NCBI GenBank assembly: GCA_902786595.1
Contig: CADADB010000012.1
Coordinates: 20,599 to 84,598, forward strand
Length of the DNA stretch: 64,000 bases
Direction of reading: 5' to 3'
Origin: an uncultured Bacteroidota bacterium
Lineage (GTDB): Bacteria; Bacteroidota; Bacteroidia; Bacteroidales; WCHB1-69
Part shown: one piece after another, positions 1-7,441 of the stretch
Numbering within the stretch: position 1 is the first letter of the stretch
Layout of the letters: every line of letters starts with the position of its first letter
Translations under genes and position numbers: made by a program
The notes under the pieces: generated by a model
The model's input: the letters and a program-made list of their open reading frames with translations, nothing else
What the model was told of the DNA's origin: nothing
Databases searched by the model: none

Positions 1-1
1 C

Positions 2-271
2 ATCTACTGCGCCACCTCCGTGGAGAACCAGAATCCTGTGCTCTCCATCAACATCAAGGGCTTCGAAGCCATGGACGTGGGCACCATGCTGGATGTCGAT
101 TACGACATTGCTTGCCGCACGGGTCTGCAGTGCGCCCCGCTGGTACACGAATGCCTCGGCACGCTCAAGATTGACGGTACGGTGCGTCTCAGCATCGGCG
201 CCTTCAACACCGAAGCCGACATCGACGCCTGCATCCAAGCCGTCAAAGAGATCGCCGCGATGAAAAACTAA
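2..271 (+). CDS. Cysteine desulfurase-like aminotransferase, class V (3' end only)
   Basis: The window opens inside this gene; the frame runs open from base 2 and ends with TAA at 269-271. The visible residues hold the C-terminal signature of PLP-dependent class V enzymes of the cysteine desulfurase family: a GLQCAP segment, whose Cys sits where the persulfide-forming Cys lies in the family, followed by a GTVRLSIGAFNT stretch and a short closing helix. Such enzymes release sulfur from cysteine for Fe-S cluster or thio-cofactor assembly. The N-terminal PLP-binding part, including the Lys, lies outside the window, so the substrate cannot be judged. Confidence 0.8.
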   Translation: MYCATSVENQNPVLSINIKGFEAMDVGTMLDVDYDIACRTGLQCAPLVHECLGTLKIDGTVRLSIGAFNTEADIDACIQAVKEIAAMKN

Positions 272-276
272 CGAAG

Positions 277-440
277 ACGTAAGACGTAAGACGTAAGACT
301 TAGGACCTTACCCCTTACCCCTTACCCCTTAACCCTTACCCCTTAACCCTTAACCCTTAACCCTTAACCCTTAACCCTTAACCCTTACCCCTTAACCCTT
401 AACCCTTAACCCTTAACCCTTAACCCTTAACCCTTAACCC
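277..440 (+). repeat. Heptanucleotide tandem array (ACGTAAG then CTTAMCC units)
   Basis: Directly after the stop codon there are three ACGTAAG units (277-297), one ACTTAGG, and then 19 consecutive 7-bp units of the form CTTAACC or CTTACCC from 307 to 439. The pattern resembles a telomere-like repeat but lies in the chromosome interior between two ordinary genes. The reverse-complement unit GGGTTAA recurs just downstream of the next gene (1402-1436). Confidence 0.95.
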
Positions 441-496
441 AAACCAGGGCTCTGCCATAACCGGCAACAGCCCTTTTTAATTATGCATTATGCATT

Positions 497-1408
497 ATGA
501 ATTCTGAATTAAACAAGAAATGGATCGGTCACCTTGCGGTGCTCACCGTCTATATCATCTTCGGGGTGAATCCGAACTGTTCGAAGGCGGTGGTGCCGGA
601 GTATATCACTCCGGAGGTCTACACGGCGTTGCGACTGGTGGTCGGGGCGGCGGGTTTTTGGCTGATTTCGCTCTTCACCCCGCGGGAAAGGGTAGGGTGG
701 CACGATATGCGGATCATCATCCTCGGGGCGGTTTCCCTCTACGGTACATTATGGGCATTTGCCGAGGCAATGCGTTATATATCACCCACTTACGTCTCTC
801 TGATTTCGGCCATGTCACCCTTGGTGGTGATGCTGATGGCCGCTGTTTTCCTGAAAGAGCCGATCACCACCCGCAAGGCCGCGGGCGTCTTCTTCGGCAT
901 TGCCGGTGCGCTGATGATGATTCTCTTTTCGCTGCACGGAGACGCCCACTACAGCAACACCGGGGCACTGCTCTGTTTCGTGAATATTTTGTTCTACGCC
1001 ACCTACCTCCTGATCACCCGCGCCATCTCCCCGAAATACTCGCCCGTGACCATGATGAAATGGATGTTCCTGTTCAGCGCCATCCTGAGTCTTCCGCTCG
1101 CCATCCCCACCGTGAAAGATTCTCCGCTTCTCATGGGCACCGCCCCAGCCATGGCCTACGTCAACATGGGCATTGTCGCCATCTTCGCCACGGTGCTGGC
1201 CTACTACCTCCTGCCTGTCGCGCTGCGCCACATTCGCCCGACCACCGTCAGCATGTACAGCAACCTGCAGCCCATCATCACCGCTGCCCTGGCCATCGCG
1301 GTCGGACAGGATGTCTTCACCTGGAATAAACCGATTGCGTTGGTGCTGGTTATTTTCGGCGTGTTCTTGGTTACTACTAGCAGGGCGAAAGACAGTGTTA
1401 AGGTTTAA
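497..1408 (+). CDS. EamA/DMT-superfamily transporter
   Basis: The 303-aa product has about ten hydrophobic helices arranged as two similar halves, as in EamA-domain drug/metabolite transporters (usual length about 290-310 aa). Helix one carries the typical start (YIIFGVNPNCSKAV), and the second half begins near residue 150 (YSNTGALLCFVNILFYATYL). It sits in the inner membrane and probably exports an amino acid or a metabolite; the substrate is unknown. The ATG lies inside a run of TTATGCA-type 7-bp units (481-508), and the TAA stop lies inside a GGTTTAA unit, so repeats touch both ends of the gene. Confidence 0.85.
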   Translation: MNSELNKKWIGHLAVLTVYIIFGVNPNCSKAVVPEYITPEVYTALRLVVGAAGFWLISLFTPRERVGWHDMRIIILGAVSLYGTLWAFAEAMRYISPTYVSLISAMSPLVVMLMAAVFLKEPITTRKAAGVFFGIAGALMMILFSLHGDAHYSNTGALLCFVNILFYATYLLITRAISPKYSPVTMMKWMFLFSAILSLPLAIPTVKDSPLLMGTAPAMAYVNMGIVAIFATVLAYYLLPVALRHIRPTTVSMYSNLQPIITAALAIAVGQDVFTWNKPIALVLVIFGVFLVTTSRAKDSVKV

Positions 1409-1471
1409 GGTTTAAGGGTTAAGGGTTAAGGGTTAAGGTCTCAAGTCCCAAGTCTCAAGTCCCAAGTTCAA
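1402..1471 (+). repeat. Heptanucleotide tandem array (GGGTTAA then AGTCYCA units)
   Basis: Ten successive 7-bp units: two GGTTTAA, three GGGTTAA, GGTCTCA, AGTCCCA, AGTCTCA, AGTCCCA, AGTTCAA. The first unit supplies the stop codon of the transporter gene. The GGGTTAA units are reverse complements of the array at 307-439, so the transporter gene is bounded by inverted repeats. Confidence 0.95.
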
Positions 1472-1566
1472 TTAAAAAAGACATTTTCCTTAAGCAGCCC
1501 CGTCAGGGGCAAGAGCTTGGTAGAGATAGTTAGTCCCAAGTCATACATCACACGTCAAATTTATTA

Positions 1567-1596
1567 TTGCAGAATTCTCAAAATATATTATCTTTG
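1567..1596 (+). promoter_or_regulatory. Bacteroidota-type promoter for the foldase operon
   Basis: TTG at 1567-1569 and TATCTTTG at 1589-1596 are 19 bp apart and match the -33 and -7 (TAnnTTTG) elements used by the primary sigma factor of Bacteroidota. Transcription would start about 50 bp before the ATG at 1652. Confidence 0.7.
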
Positions 1597-1651
1597 CCAT
1601 ATTTAAAAGAAGCATAGATATTAATTGATAGTTATTGATATTCAGTAAATT

Positions 1652-3397
1652 ATGAAAAAGATTATTTGTTTGATGCTGTCGTTGTTGCTCTTGTCGATGA
1701 CCTCTTTGCGGGCTCAGAATGACGATCCCGTCTTGATGACGGTGGGTTCGGAAAAGGTCACGAAGTCGGATTTCATCAAAGCTTATCAGAAGAACAGCAT
1801 GTTGTCGGAGGCCACGGAGGCGGATTTGCGGGAGTATTTGCGGCTATACTCGGATTACAGAATGAAGGTTCAGGAAGCCCGGGCCATGAAATTGGACACG
1901 GCCAAAGTCTTCCAAAGAGAATGGGAATCCTATAAGAACCAATATGCGCAGCAGTATTTGATCGACACGGAAGTCAGTGACCAGTTGCTGAATGAAACCA
2001 CCGACAGGGCACGCTATCATGTCCGCGCGTCCCATATCCTGATTATGATGCCCGAGGATGCCTCCCCGAAGGATACCCTTGCTGCATATCATAAGGCGTT
2101 GAAAATCAGGGATGAAATTGTCAACGGATTGGATTTTAATGAAGCTGCGGTCCGTTATTCCGACGATCCCTCCGCGCAAGACCGTGTCAACCCGCAGACT
2201 CACCGTACCCAGTATGGGAACCGCGGGGAATTGGGCTATTTTTCAGTCCTGGAGATGATTTATCCGTTTGAGAGCGCAGCGTACACCACCCCGGTGGGGC
2301 AAGTCTCCATGCCGGTGCGCACGCAGTTCGGCTACCATCTGGTGTATGTGCAGGACAAGATTCCCGCAGTGGCGAAACTGTATGTGTCCCAGATCTTTAT
2401 CAAGGACACCAATGCGTTGAACAGTAAGGTGAATCATGATGAGGAGATGAAAAAATGCGCCTACATCAAGCAGAAATTCCAAGGCGGGACCTCTTTCAAT
2501 GACATTGCGGCCGAGTGCTCCGACGATGTCGCCACCAAAAACAACGGGGGACGGATGGAACCCTTCACCCCGAACCGCCGTCCGGGCAATTATGTCCATG
2601 CCGCCCTCAGTCTCAAACAAGGCGAAATCTCCGATCCTGTCCCTTCCGCCATCGGCTGGCATATCCTCCGTCTGGATTCCGTCATCTACACCACGGTGAA
2701 TGACGAGTTCAAGTACATGATTAAGAGCAGGTTGGCGAGAGACGCCCGCTCTAAGAAGAGCAAGGAGTCTTTGGTGGAGAAGTTGAAAGTCGAGTATAAT
2801 TACGAGGAAAGCGGTAAAAAAGCGGCGATGAAATTCTTCAAGAAAAACATGCCCGACAACTACTTCCAGTCCCAAAATGTGGCCGTCGATTCCCTGAAAG
2901 GCATCGAAAAGCTCAAACCGATGTGCACTTATGCGGATCAGCGCATCACGGCTCAGGATTTCGGATTCTACCTCTCCCGTTTCCAGGGGGCCCAATTGAA
3001 AGTCCCGATGGCCACCTTCCTGGAACAGGTCTTCCCTAGCTTCGTGGGAGATGATATTTTGCAGTATGAGAGTACACAGCTGATGACCAAATATCCCGAA
3101 TATCGCGATGTAGTGAACGAAGTGTATGACGGCTTGATGATTTATGAGATCAATTCGGTGAAGGTGTGGAACGCCGCCATCAAGGACACGGTGGGCACCG
3201 AGCAGTTCTACGAACAGATCAAGACCCAATTCGCCACCGGCGACTCGCTCAACCCTTACAAACCCTTGGAAGAGGTCCGTGCCGTGGTCATCAGCCAATA
3301 TCAAGACAAACTGGAGAAAGAATGGGTGGAGGAGCTTCACAAAAAGTATCCCGTGAAACTCAATGAGGAGGTTTTCCGTTCCATATTGAAGAGATAG
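1652..3397 (+). CDS. Periplasmic peptidyl-prolyl isomerase/chaperone, parvulin (SurA-like)
   Basis: The 581-aa product begins with a signal peptide (residues 1-21, MKKIICLMLSLLLLSMTSLRA). A SurA-like N-terminal chaperone region (VGSEKVTKSDF onward) leads into two parvulin domains, one at about 122-232 (ASHIL start, FGYHLVYV end) and one at about 241-343 (VSQIFIK start, IGWHILRLDS end). The C-terminal 220 residues are helical with no recognised domain. It most likely helps outer-membrane proteins fold in the periplasm. The stop codon overlaps the GTG start of the next gene by one base, which suggests coupled translation of two partner chaperones. Confidence 0.88.
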   Translation: MKKIICLMLSLLLLSMTSLRAQNDDPVLMTVGSEKVTKSDFIKAYQKNSMLSEATEADLREYLRLYSDYRMKVQEARAMKLDTAKVFQREWESYKNQYAQQYLIDTEVSDQLLNETTDRARYHVRASHILIMMPEDASPKDTLAAYHKALKIRDEIVNGLDFNEAAVRYSDDPSAQDRVNPQTHRTQYGNRGELGYFSVLEMIYPFESAAYTTPVGQVSMPVRTQFGYHLVYVQDKIPAVAKLYVSQIFIKDTNALNSKVNHDEEMKKCAYIKQKFQGGTSFNDIAAECSDDVATKNNGGRMEPFTPNRRPGNYVHAALSLKQGEISDPVPSAIGWHILRLDSVIYTTVNDEFKYMIKSRLARDARSKKSKESLVEKLKVEYNYEESGKKAAMKFFKKNMPDNYFQSQNVAVDSLKGIEKLKPMCTYADQRITAQDFGFYLSRFQGAQLKVPMATFLEQVFPSFVGDDILQYESTQLMTKYPEYRDVVNEVYDGLMIYEINSVKVWNAAIKDTVGTEQFYEQIKTQFATGDSLNPYKPLEEVRAVVISQYQDKLEKEWVEELHKKYPVKLNEEVFRSILKR

Positions 3398-4239
3398 TGA
3401 AAAAAACACTCCTTTGGCTCTCTTTTGCGCTCCTGCTCTGCTCCTCCTGCCGCAGGAATGAGGACCCGGTGGTGGCGCAGGTGTACCAGTACAAGCTTTA
3501 TACCTCCGAGGTGCAGGCGGGTATGCCGTCCGGACTGTCGCAGGAAGACAGTCTCGCCTTGGTGCGTGACTTCATAGACAACTGGGTGAAGGAAAAGCTG
3601 ATCTTGCACGAGGCAGAACGCCACCTCTCTCCGCGGGAGAAGAACTTCGACCGCGAAATGACCGAGTACCGCAATTCCCTCCTGACGCAAAGGTATCTGG
3701 ACAAGATATGGATGAACGACACAGCCAACAATGCCATCACCGATCGGGAAATCTCGAACTTCGCCCACTCCTTGGACGACCGCTATACCGTCGAAAAGGA
3801 GATTGTGCGGGTGAATTACGTGAAACTGCCCACGAACTCGGAACTGCTGCCTCACGTGCGGGAGATCCTCTTTGACGAAAACAAACGCGTGGAACAAAAA
3901 GATGTCCTCATCGCCATGCTGGGCGACTCCATCGAGTATCTGCTGGATGACGACGAATGGCTCTACCTCGATGACCTGCAGAACGAGGTCTCTTTCCAGA
4001 TTGATGCTCAGAAAGTTGGAGGTCGCAACAGCGCCTTGCAAATCGAAAAGGAAGTAGGGGAGAACTCCGTGCTGCTGGTGATGCTCGACTACCGCGCCCA
4101 ACGCTCGGTGAATGAAACCAAAGAAGAACGCGCCGCCGCCGGCATGCTCCTGCTCAACCAACGCCGCACCCAAGTCGTCAACCAGTACATCCAAGACCTC
4201 TACGACCGCGCCCTGAAAGAAGGGAAGATAGTGCAATAA
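3397..4239 (+). CDS. SurA/PpiC N-domain-like lipoprotein chaperone
   Basis: The 280-aa product starts with GTG in a TAGTG overlap with the parvulin gene. The N-terminus is a lipoprotein signal with lipobox LLLCSSC, so the protein should be anchored to a membrane from the periplasmic side. The sequence after the Cys (DPVVAQVYQYKLYTSEV) resembles the SurA/PpiC chaperone N-domain, and the rest is helical with no parvulin catalytic core. It probably acts with the upstream foldase on outer-membrane protein biogenesis. The exact role is an inference from fold and position. Confidence 0.7.
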   Translation: MKKTLLWLSFALLLCSSCRRNEDPVVAQVYQYKLYTSEVQAGMPSGLSQEDSLALVRDFIDNWVKEKLILHEAERHLSPREKNFDREMTEYRNSLLTQRYLDKIWMNDTANNAITDREISNFAHSLDDRYTVEKEIVRVNYVKLPTNSELLPHVREILFDENKRVEQKDVLIAMLGDSIEYLLDDDEWLYLDDLQNEVSFQIDAQKVGGRNSALQIEKEVGENSVLLVMLDYRAQRSVNETKEERAAAGMLLLNQRRTQVVNQYIQDLYDRALKEGKIVQ

Positions 4240-4258
4240 CCCTTAACCCTTAAACCAA
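4238..4258 (+). repeat. Short heptad repeat between foldase gene and dut
   Basis: Two AACCCTT units and a degenerate AAACCAA fill the whole gap; the first overlaps the stop codon and the last reaches the A of the dut ATG. It is the same unit as the array at 307-439. Confidence 0.8.
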
Positions 4259-4701
4259 TGCAAGTAAAGATATACAACCACTCCCACAACGAATTACCCT
4301 CCTACGCATCTACCTCCGCCGCTGGCATGGATTTGCGTGCAGATCTCTCAGAACCTGTTGTGCTGCAACCTCTTGAGCGGAAGCTGATCCCCACGGGGCT
4401 GTTCATCGAGTTGCCGGACGATTGCGAGGCGCAGGTGCGTCCACGGAGCGGGTTGGCACTCAAACACGGCATCACCGTGCTCAACAGTCCGGGCACCATC
4501 GACGCCGACTACCGGGGCGAGATAGGGGTCATCCTGATCAATCTGTCGCAGGAACCCTTTGAAATCCAGCCCGGCGAGCGCATCGCCCAGATGGTGATCG
4601 CCCAGTTCCGACAGGTGGAGCTGGTGGAGGTCGCCTCCATGGATGAATTGTCGGGCACCGAACGGGGTGCCGGGGGGTTCGGTCACAGCGGAAAACAGTA
4701 A
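4258..4701 (+). CDS. dut: dUTP diphosphatase
   Basis: The 147-aa length is usual for the trimeric enzyme. All five family motifs are present in order: [37 protein letters not shown] with the catalytic Asp and Tyr, GERIAQMVI, and the Gly-rich C-terminal [10 protein letters not shown] that closes over the active site. It hydrolyses dUTP to dUMP and pyrophosphate, keeping uracil out of DNA and feeding thymidylate synthesis in the cytoplasm. It is followed after 11 bases by the TPR gene, probably in the same operon. Confidence 0.97.
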   Translation: MQVKIYNHSHNELPSYASTSAAGMDLRADLSEPVVLQPLERKLIPTGLFIELPDDCEAQVRPRSGLALKHGITVLNSPGTIDADYRGEIGVILINLSQEPFEIQPGERIAQMVIAQFRQVELVEVASMDELSGTERGAGGFGHSGKQ

Positions 4702-4712
4702 TACAGCCGATA

Positions 4713-5675
4713 ATGAGAAAGTTGTTGCTTATATGGATGATGGGGGCTCTATGGCTCTCCGGCGTCGCCCAGCCGGCGAAGAAGACCCGCAACACGGCGT
4801 CCAACACGAAGGAGGCCGTGACGGAGCGCGCGATTTCAAGACGCTTCAACCAGGGCTTGCGCTACTATTACACGGCGCAGTACGAGGACGCGTTGCAGTC
4901 TTTCTCGGGCATCCTTTCGGACGCGCCCAAGCACGCCCCTTCCTACTTCATGCTTTCGCGCGTGTATGCGGAGCGACAACAGTTTACGGAAGCGGAAAAT
5001 GCACTGAAACAGGCGGTTAAGCTGGACAAGAAAAATATCTGGTATCAAGTGGAACTTGCCCGGGCGTACATGACCGCGGACAACTACAAGGAGGCCACCC
5101 CAATGTGGGAGGCCGTCTGTCGCGAGATCCCCGACAATCCCGAATTCCTCGGCTCTTTGGCCACGTGCTACACGAAAACCGGAGCTCCTGACAAGGCCTC
5201 CGAAATCCAGTCGCGCCTGGAGGTTCTGACCGGGGTGGATGCTGCTGACAATCAACCCGATAGCGCGCCAGAGACCCCGACGGAAAACAGCGGCTACAGA
5301 AGTCAGGGGGTGGCGGCTATGAGTGCGCGGCAATACGAGCAGGCCGTCGCCTGTTTCGAGTCGGCGCTGCGTGAGGACGACACGGACTACGACCTTTGGA
5401 TGCAATTTGCGGAGGCCGTCGCAAAGTCCGGACAGTGGCTTGAGCTGACCGCCCTGGAGGAGGACCTGACCACGCTGTTCCCGCAGTCGTCTGCGTTGCT
5501 TTCGGCCTTGGCGGACGCCTTCCTGCACACCAGCCAACCCGACCACGCTGTGGAGTATTACAAACAGGCCCTTGCTTTCGCTTTCGACCCCGACCAGATT
5601 CAAGCTGTTCGCAAGGGACTGTATGATGCCTACACGCAGCTGGGAGATGCGGAAAACGCCGCCCGCTACAGATAA
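4713..5675 (+). CDS. Secreted TPR-repeat protein
   Basis: The 320-aa product has a signal peptide (MRKLLLIWMMGALWLSGVAQ) and then repeated 34-residue helical pairs of the TPR type, with a first block near residues 40-170, an acidic linker near 180, and a second block near 195-320. TPR arrays bind other proteins; the partner is not apparent. It lies in the periplasm or outer membrane by its signal peptide. The gene is the last of the housekeeping block, and base composition is visibly more GC-rich than in the locus that follows. Confidence 0.8.
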   Translation: MRKLLLIWMMGALWLSGVAQPAKKTRNTASNTKEAVTERAISRRFNQGLRYYYTAQYEDALQSFSGILSDAPKHAPSYFMLSRVYAERQQFTEAENALKQAVKLDKKNIWYQVELARAYMTADNYKEATPMWEAVCREIPDNPEFLGSLATCYTKTGAPDKASEIQSRLEVLTGVDAADNQPDSAPETPTENSGYRSQGVAAMSARQYEQAVACFESALREDDTDYDLWMQFAEAVAKSGQWLELTALEEDLTTLFPQSSALLSALADAFLHTSQPDHAVEYYKQALAFAFDPDQIQAVRKGLYDAYTQLGDAENAARYR

Positions 5676-5711
5676 CCCGTTTCCCCTTAATCCACTCTTT
5701 CATTGTGAATT

Positions 5712-5737
5712 CCTTACTAACTAAAGGGTTAGTGGGG
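5712..5737 (+). terminator. Hairpin after the TPR gene, possible terminator
   Basis: The perfect arms ACTAAC (5716-5721) and GTTAGT (5728-5733) extend outward through two G-U pairs to CC/GG, giving a ten-pair stem with a six-base loop. There is no T tract after it, so intrinsic termination is uncertain. It lies between the housekeeping block and the capsule promoter. Confidence 0.35.
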
Positions 5738-5819
5738 AGGTGCCGTTTATTAACCTCTTGTTGATAAAAAACGGGAGGAAAAATATTGCATTTTACTAAT
5801 ATCTATTAAGAAAAATGTT

Positions 5820-6017
5820 TATCTTTGCCGATAGGTTTAATTGTATAATAAGGGGAAGTCTATACATGGCCTTTTGGGTTCATAAGGTCTTAGATTTCAG
5901 CATGTTAACAAATAACATCCCCTGCGAAACCTCCGCTTTTTTGGGGAGGGAATAGTTGGTTTTGTACTTGTTAAACCATGGTTGATAGATGCATTATCGT
6001 TAAAATAGTCAGAAAAC
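5820..6017 (+). promoter_or_regulatory. Candidate promoter and leader of the polysaccharide operon
   Basis: TATCTTTG at 5820-5827 matches the Bacteroidota -7 element, but no clear -33 TTG lies at the usual 19-21 bp. The 342-base gap 5676-6017 holds no gene. The transcribed leader would be about 185 bases. It contains alternative short pairings: TCCCC (5918-5922) or CCTCC (5930-5934) can each pair with the G-rich run at 5943-5949. In Bacteroides capsule loci UpxY proteins act on such leaders to prevent early termination, so this is where one would expect the UpxY target. I see no inverted repeats of the kind that flank phase-variable capsule promoters. Confidence 0.45.
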
Positions 6018-6560
6018 GTGACACAGCAAGAGGATAGCGCACGACATTGGTATGCTTTTAAGGTCTTCTATAACAAAGTGTTAGAAATAGACCGGGACTT
6101 CCAGAAACAAGGGGTTGAAACCTTCTATCCTAAAGTCAGGGAGTATAAGCTGTTGGAAGATAAGCAAAAAGAGATTATAAAACCTGCCATATCCTCATTG
6201 ATATTCGTGCATTGCTCAGAAGAAAAGGTCTGGGACTTGCAGAAAGCCCTTTATGGAAGAGTGATGTTATATACCCACAAAACAAACGGCAACAAAATTG
6301 CCTCTCCAGTAGATGAAGAGGAGATGCGGGTGTTTATGTTGGTCACCTCGGTGGAAGATGAAAGACTGGAGTATCTTGACGTTGAAAGTGTCAAATACAA
6401 AGAGGGACAAAGGGTGAAAGTCCTGGACGGCCCCTACAAGGATTGTGTGGGATACATCAAACGCATCAAGGGTAACCGCCGTCTCTTGGTGGCGGTGGAA
6501 GGCCTGGCACTGGTGGCCACCTCCTACATCCCCTCCGTGTTCTTGGAAAAGATAAATTAA
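6018..6560 (+). CDS. UpxY-family transcription antiterminator (NusG-like)
   Basis: The 180-aa product begins with GTG. The N-terminal part (HWYAFKVFYNKVLEIDRDF) is the NusG N-domain fold, and a KOW-type C-domain lies at about 130-160 (EGQRVKVLDGPYKDCVGYI). Length and position as first gene of a polysaccharide locus match UpxY proteins of Bacteroides, which bind RNA polymerase on their own operon leader and let it read through long biosynthesis operons. It is expected to be essential for expressing the 52-kb gene string that follows. No UpxZ-type inhibitor gene is present next to it. Confidence 0.88.
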   Translation: MTQQEDSARHWYAFKVFYNKVLEIDRDFQKQGVETFYPKVREYKLLEDKQKEIIKPAISSLIFVHCSEEKVWDLQKALYGRVMLYTHKTNGNKIASPVDEEEMRVFMLVTSVEDERLEYLDVESVKYKEGQRVKVLDGPYKDCVGYIKRIKGNRRLLVAVEGLALVATSYIPSVFLEKIN

Positions 6561-6571
6561 ATCATACGTAC

Positions 6572-7396
6572 ATGAAAAATCACAAATTACTCTTATTGGC
6601 TTTTGCCTGCTTTTTGTTCGCCTCTTGCGCAACGAACAAGAAGATTAGCTATTTTCAGGATGCTATAAACGCAGACTCGGCGAGAATAGCCCTGCCGTCA
6701 CCGGATATCCGTTTTAGGACAGAAGACAAGTTGTCTATTATAGTGAATTGCAACGATCCCGATCTTACCGCGTTATTTAATTTACCTTACGTCAATCGAT
6801 ATGTGGGCGGAGAGGTTAACAATAACATGACTGGTTCAAGGGGGGTTTTGTGCTATATTGTTGATCAGAACGGAAATATCGATTTCCCTGTGCTGGGAAC
6901 AATCCACATTGCTGGAATGACGCGTAATGAGGTGGTCAATTACATAAAAAATGAGTTGATTTCCAGAAATTTGGCAAACGACCCGATAGTGACAGTGGAT
7001 TATGCCAATCTCCAGTATACGATTTTCGGTGAGGTTCGATCTCCTGGTCGATACAATATCAATTCGGATAGGACAACGTTACTAGAGGCCATTAGTAGAG
7101 CTGGTGACATGACCATTAATGGTAAACGTCAGAATGTGATGGTGCTTCGATCTGATTCTCTGGGAAATGTCTTGACATATACGGTGAATATGACCTCAAT
7201 TGACTCGGTGATCAATTCTCCAGTGTACTATCTTTGTCAAAACGACATGGTTTATGTGGAACCCACCAGAAAGCGTGCCCGCGAGTCCACTGCCAATGGA
7301 AATGTGTTTTCCTCGCCTTCTTTCTGGATTTCCACCGCATCAGCCATTGCAACCCTTATCTCTACCATTTTGCTTATCAGGAACAGAGTCCAATAA
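6572..7396 (+). CDS. Polysaccharide export lipoprotein (Wza/SLBB family)
   Basis: The 274-aa product has a lipoprotein signal with the modified Cys at residue 19 (LFASC). A polysaccharide-export domain follows (about 45-135, with the VGGEVNN and FPVLGTIHIAG strands), then an SLBB domain (about 145-205, FGEVRSPGRYNI). A hydrophobic C-terminal segment near 248-270 is typical of the Bacteroidota form, which is anchored differently from the E. coli Wza helical barrel. It should form the outer-membrane/periplasmic channel working with the Wzc-like protein encoded next. Confidence 0.92.
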   Translation: MKNHKLLLLAFACFLFASCATNKKISYFQDAINADSARIALPSPDIRFRTEDKLSIIVNCNDPDLTALFNLPYVNRYVGGEVNNNMTGSRGVLCYIVDQNGNIDFPVLGTIHIAGMTRNEVVNYIKNELISRNLANDPIVTVDYANLQYTIFGEVRSPGRYNINSDRTTLLEAISRAGDMTINGKRQNVMVLRSDSLGNVLTYTVNMTSIDSVINSPVYYLCQNDMVYVEPTRKRARESTANGNVFSSPSFWISTASAIATLISTILLIRNRVQ

Positions 7397-7441
7397 CTAT
7401 ACTTCATTTTAATCGTAAACATTCAACCCCTAGCAAATAGT

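Noticed and set aside
277-440. CRISPR array or true telomere
   Set aside because: The units are only seven bases with no spacers, and the array lies between two normal genes far from a contig end, so neither a CRISPR nor a linear chromosome end is supported.
520-1329. Long open frame on the + strand inside the EamA gene
   Set aside because: Its protein is rich in His, Arg and Gly with no hydrophobic pattern, and it overlaps a complete transporter frame; it is a shadow caused by GC-rich third positions.
2243-4236. Long reverse-strand open frames across the two foldase genes
   Set aside because: They mirror the codon pattern of the forward genes, lack family motifs, and would overlap two well-supported genes completely.
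5676-6017. Invertible capsule promoter as in Bacteroides fragilis
   Set aside because: I looked for long inverted repeats on both sides of the -7 element and found only the short 5716-5733 hairpin and a ten-base palindrome at 5974-5983; no invertase gene is in the window.
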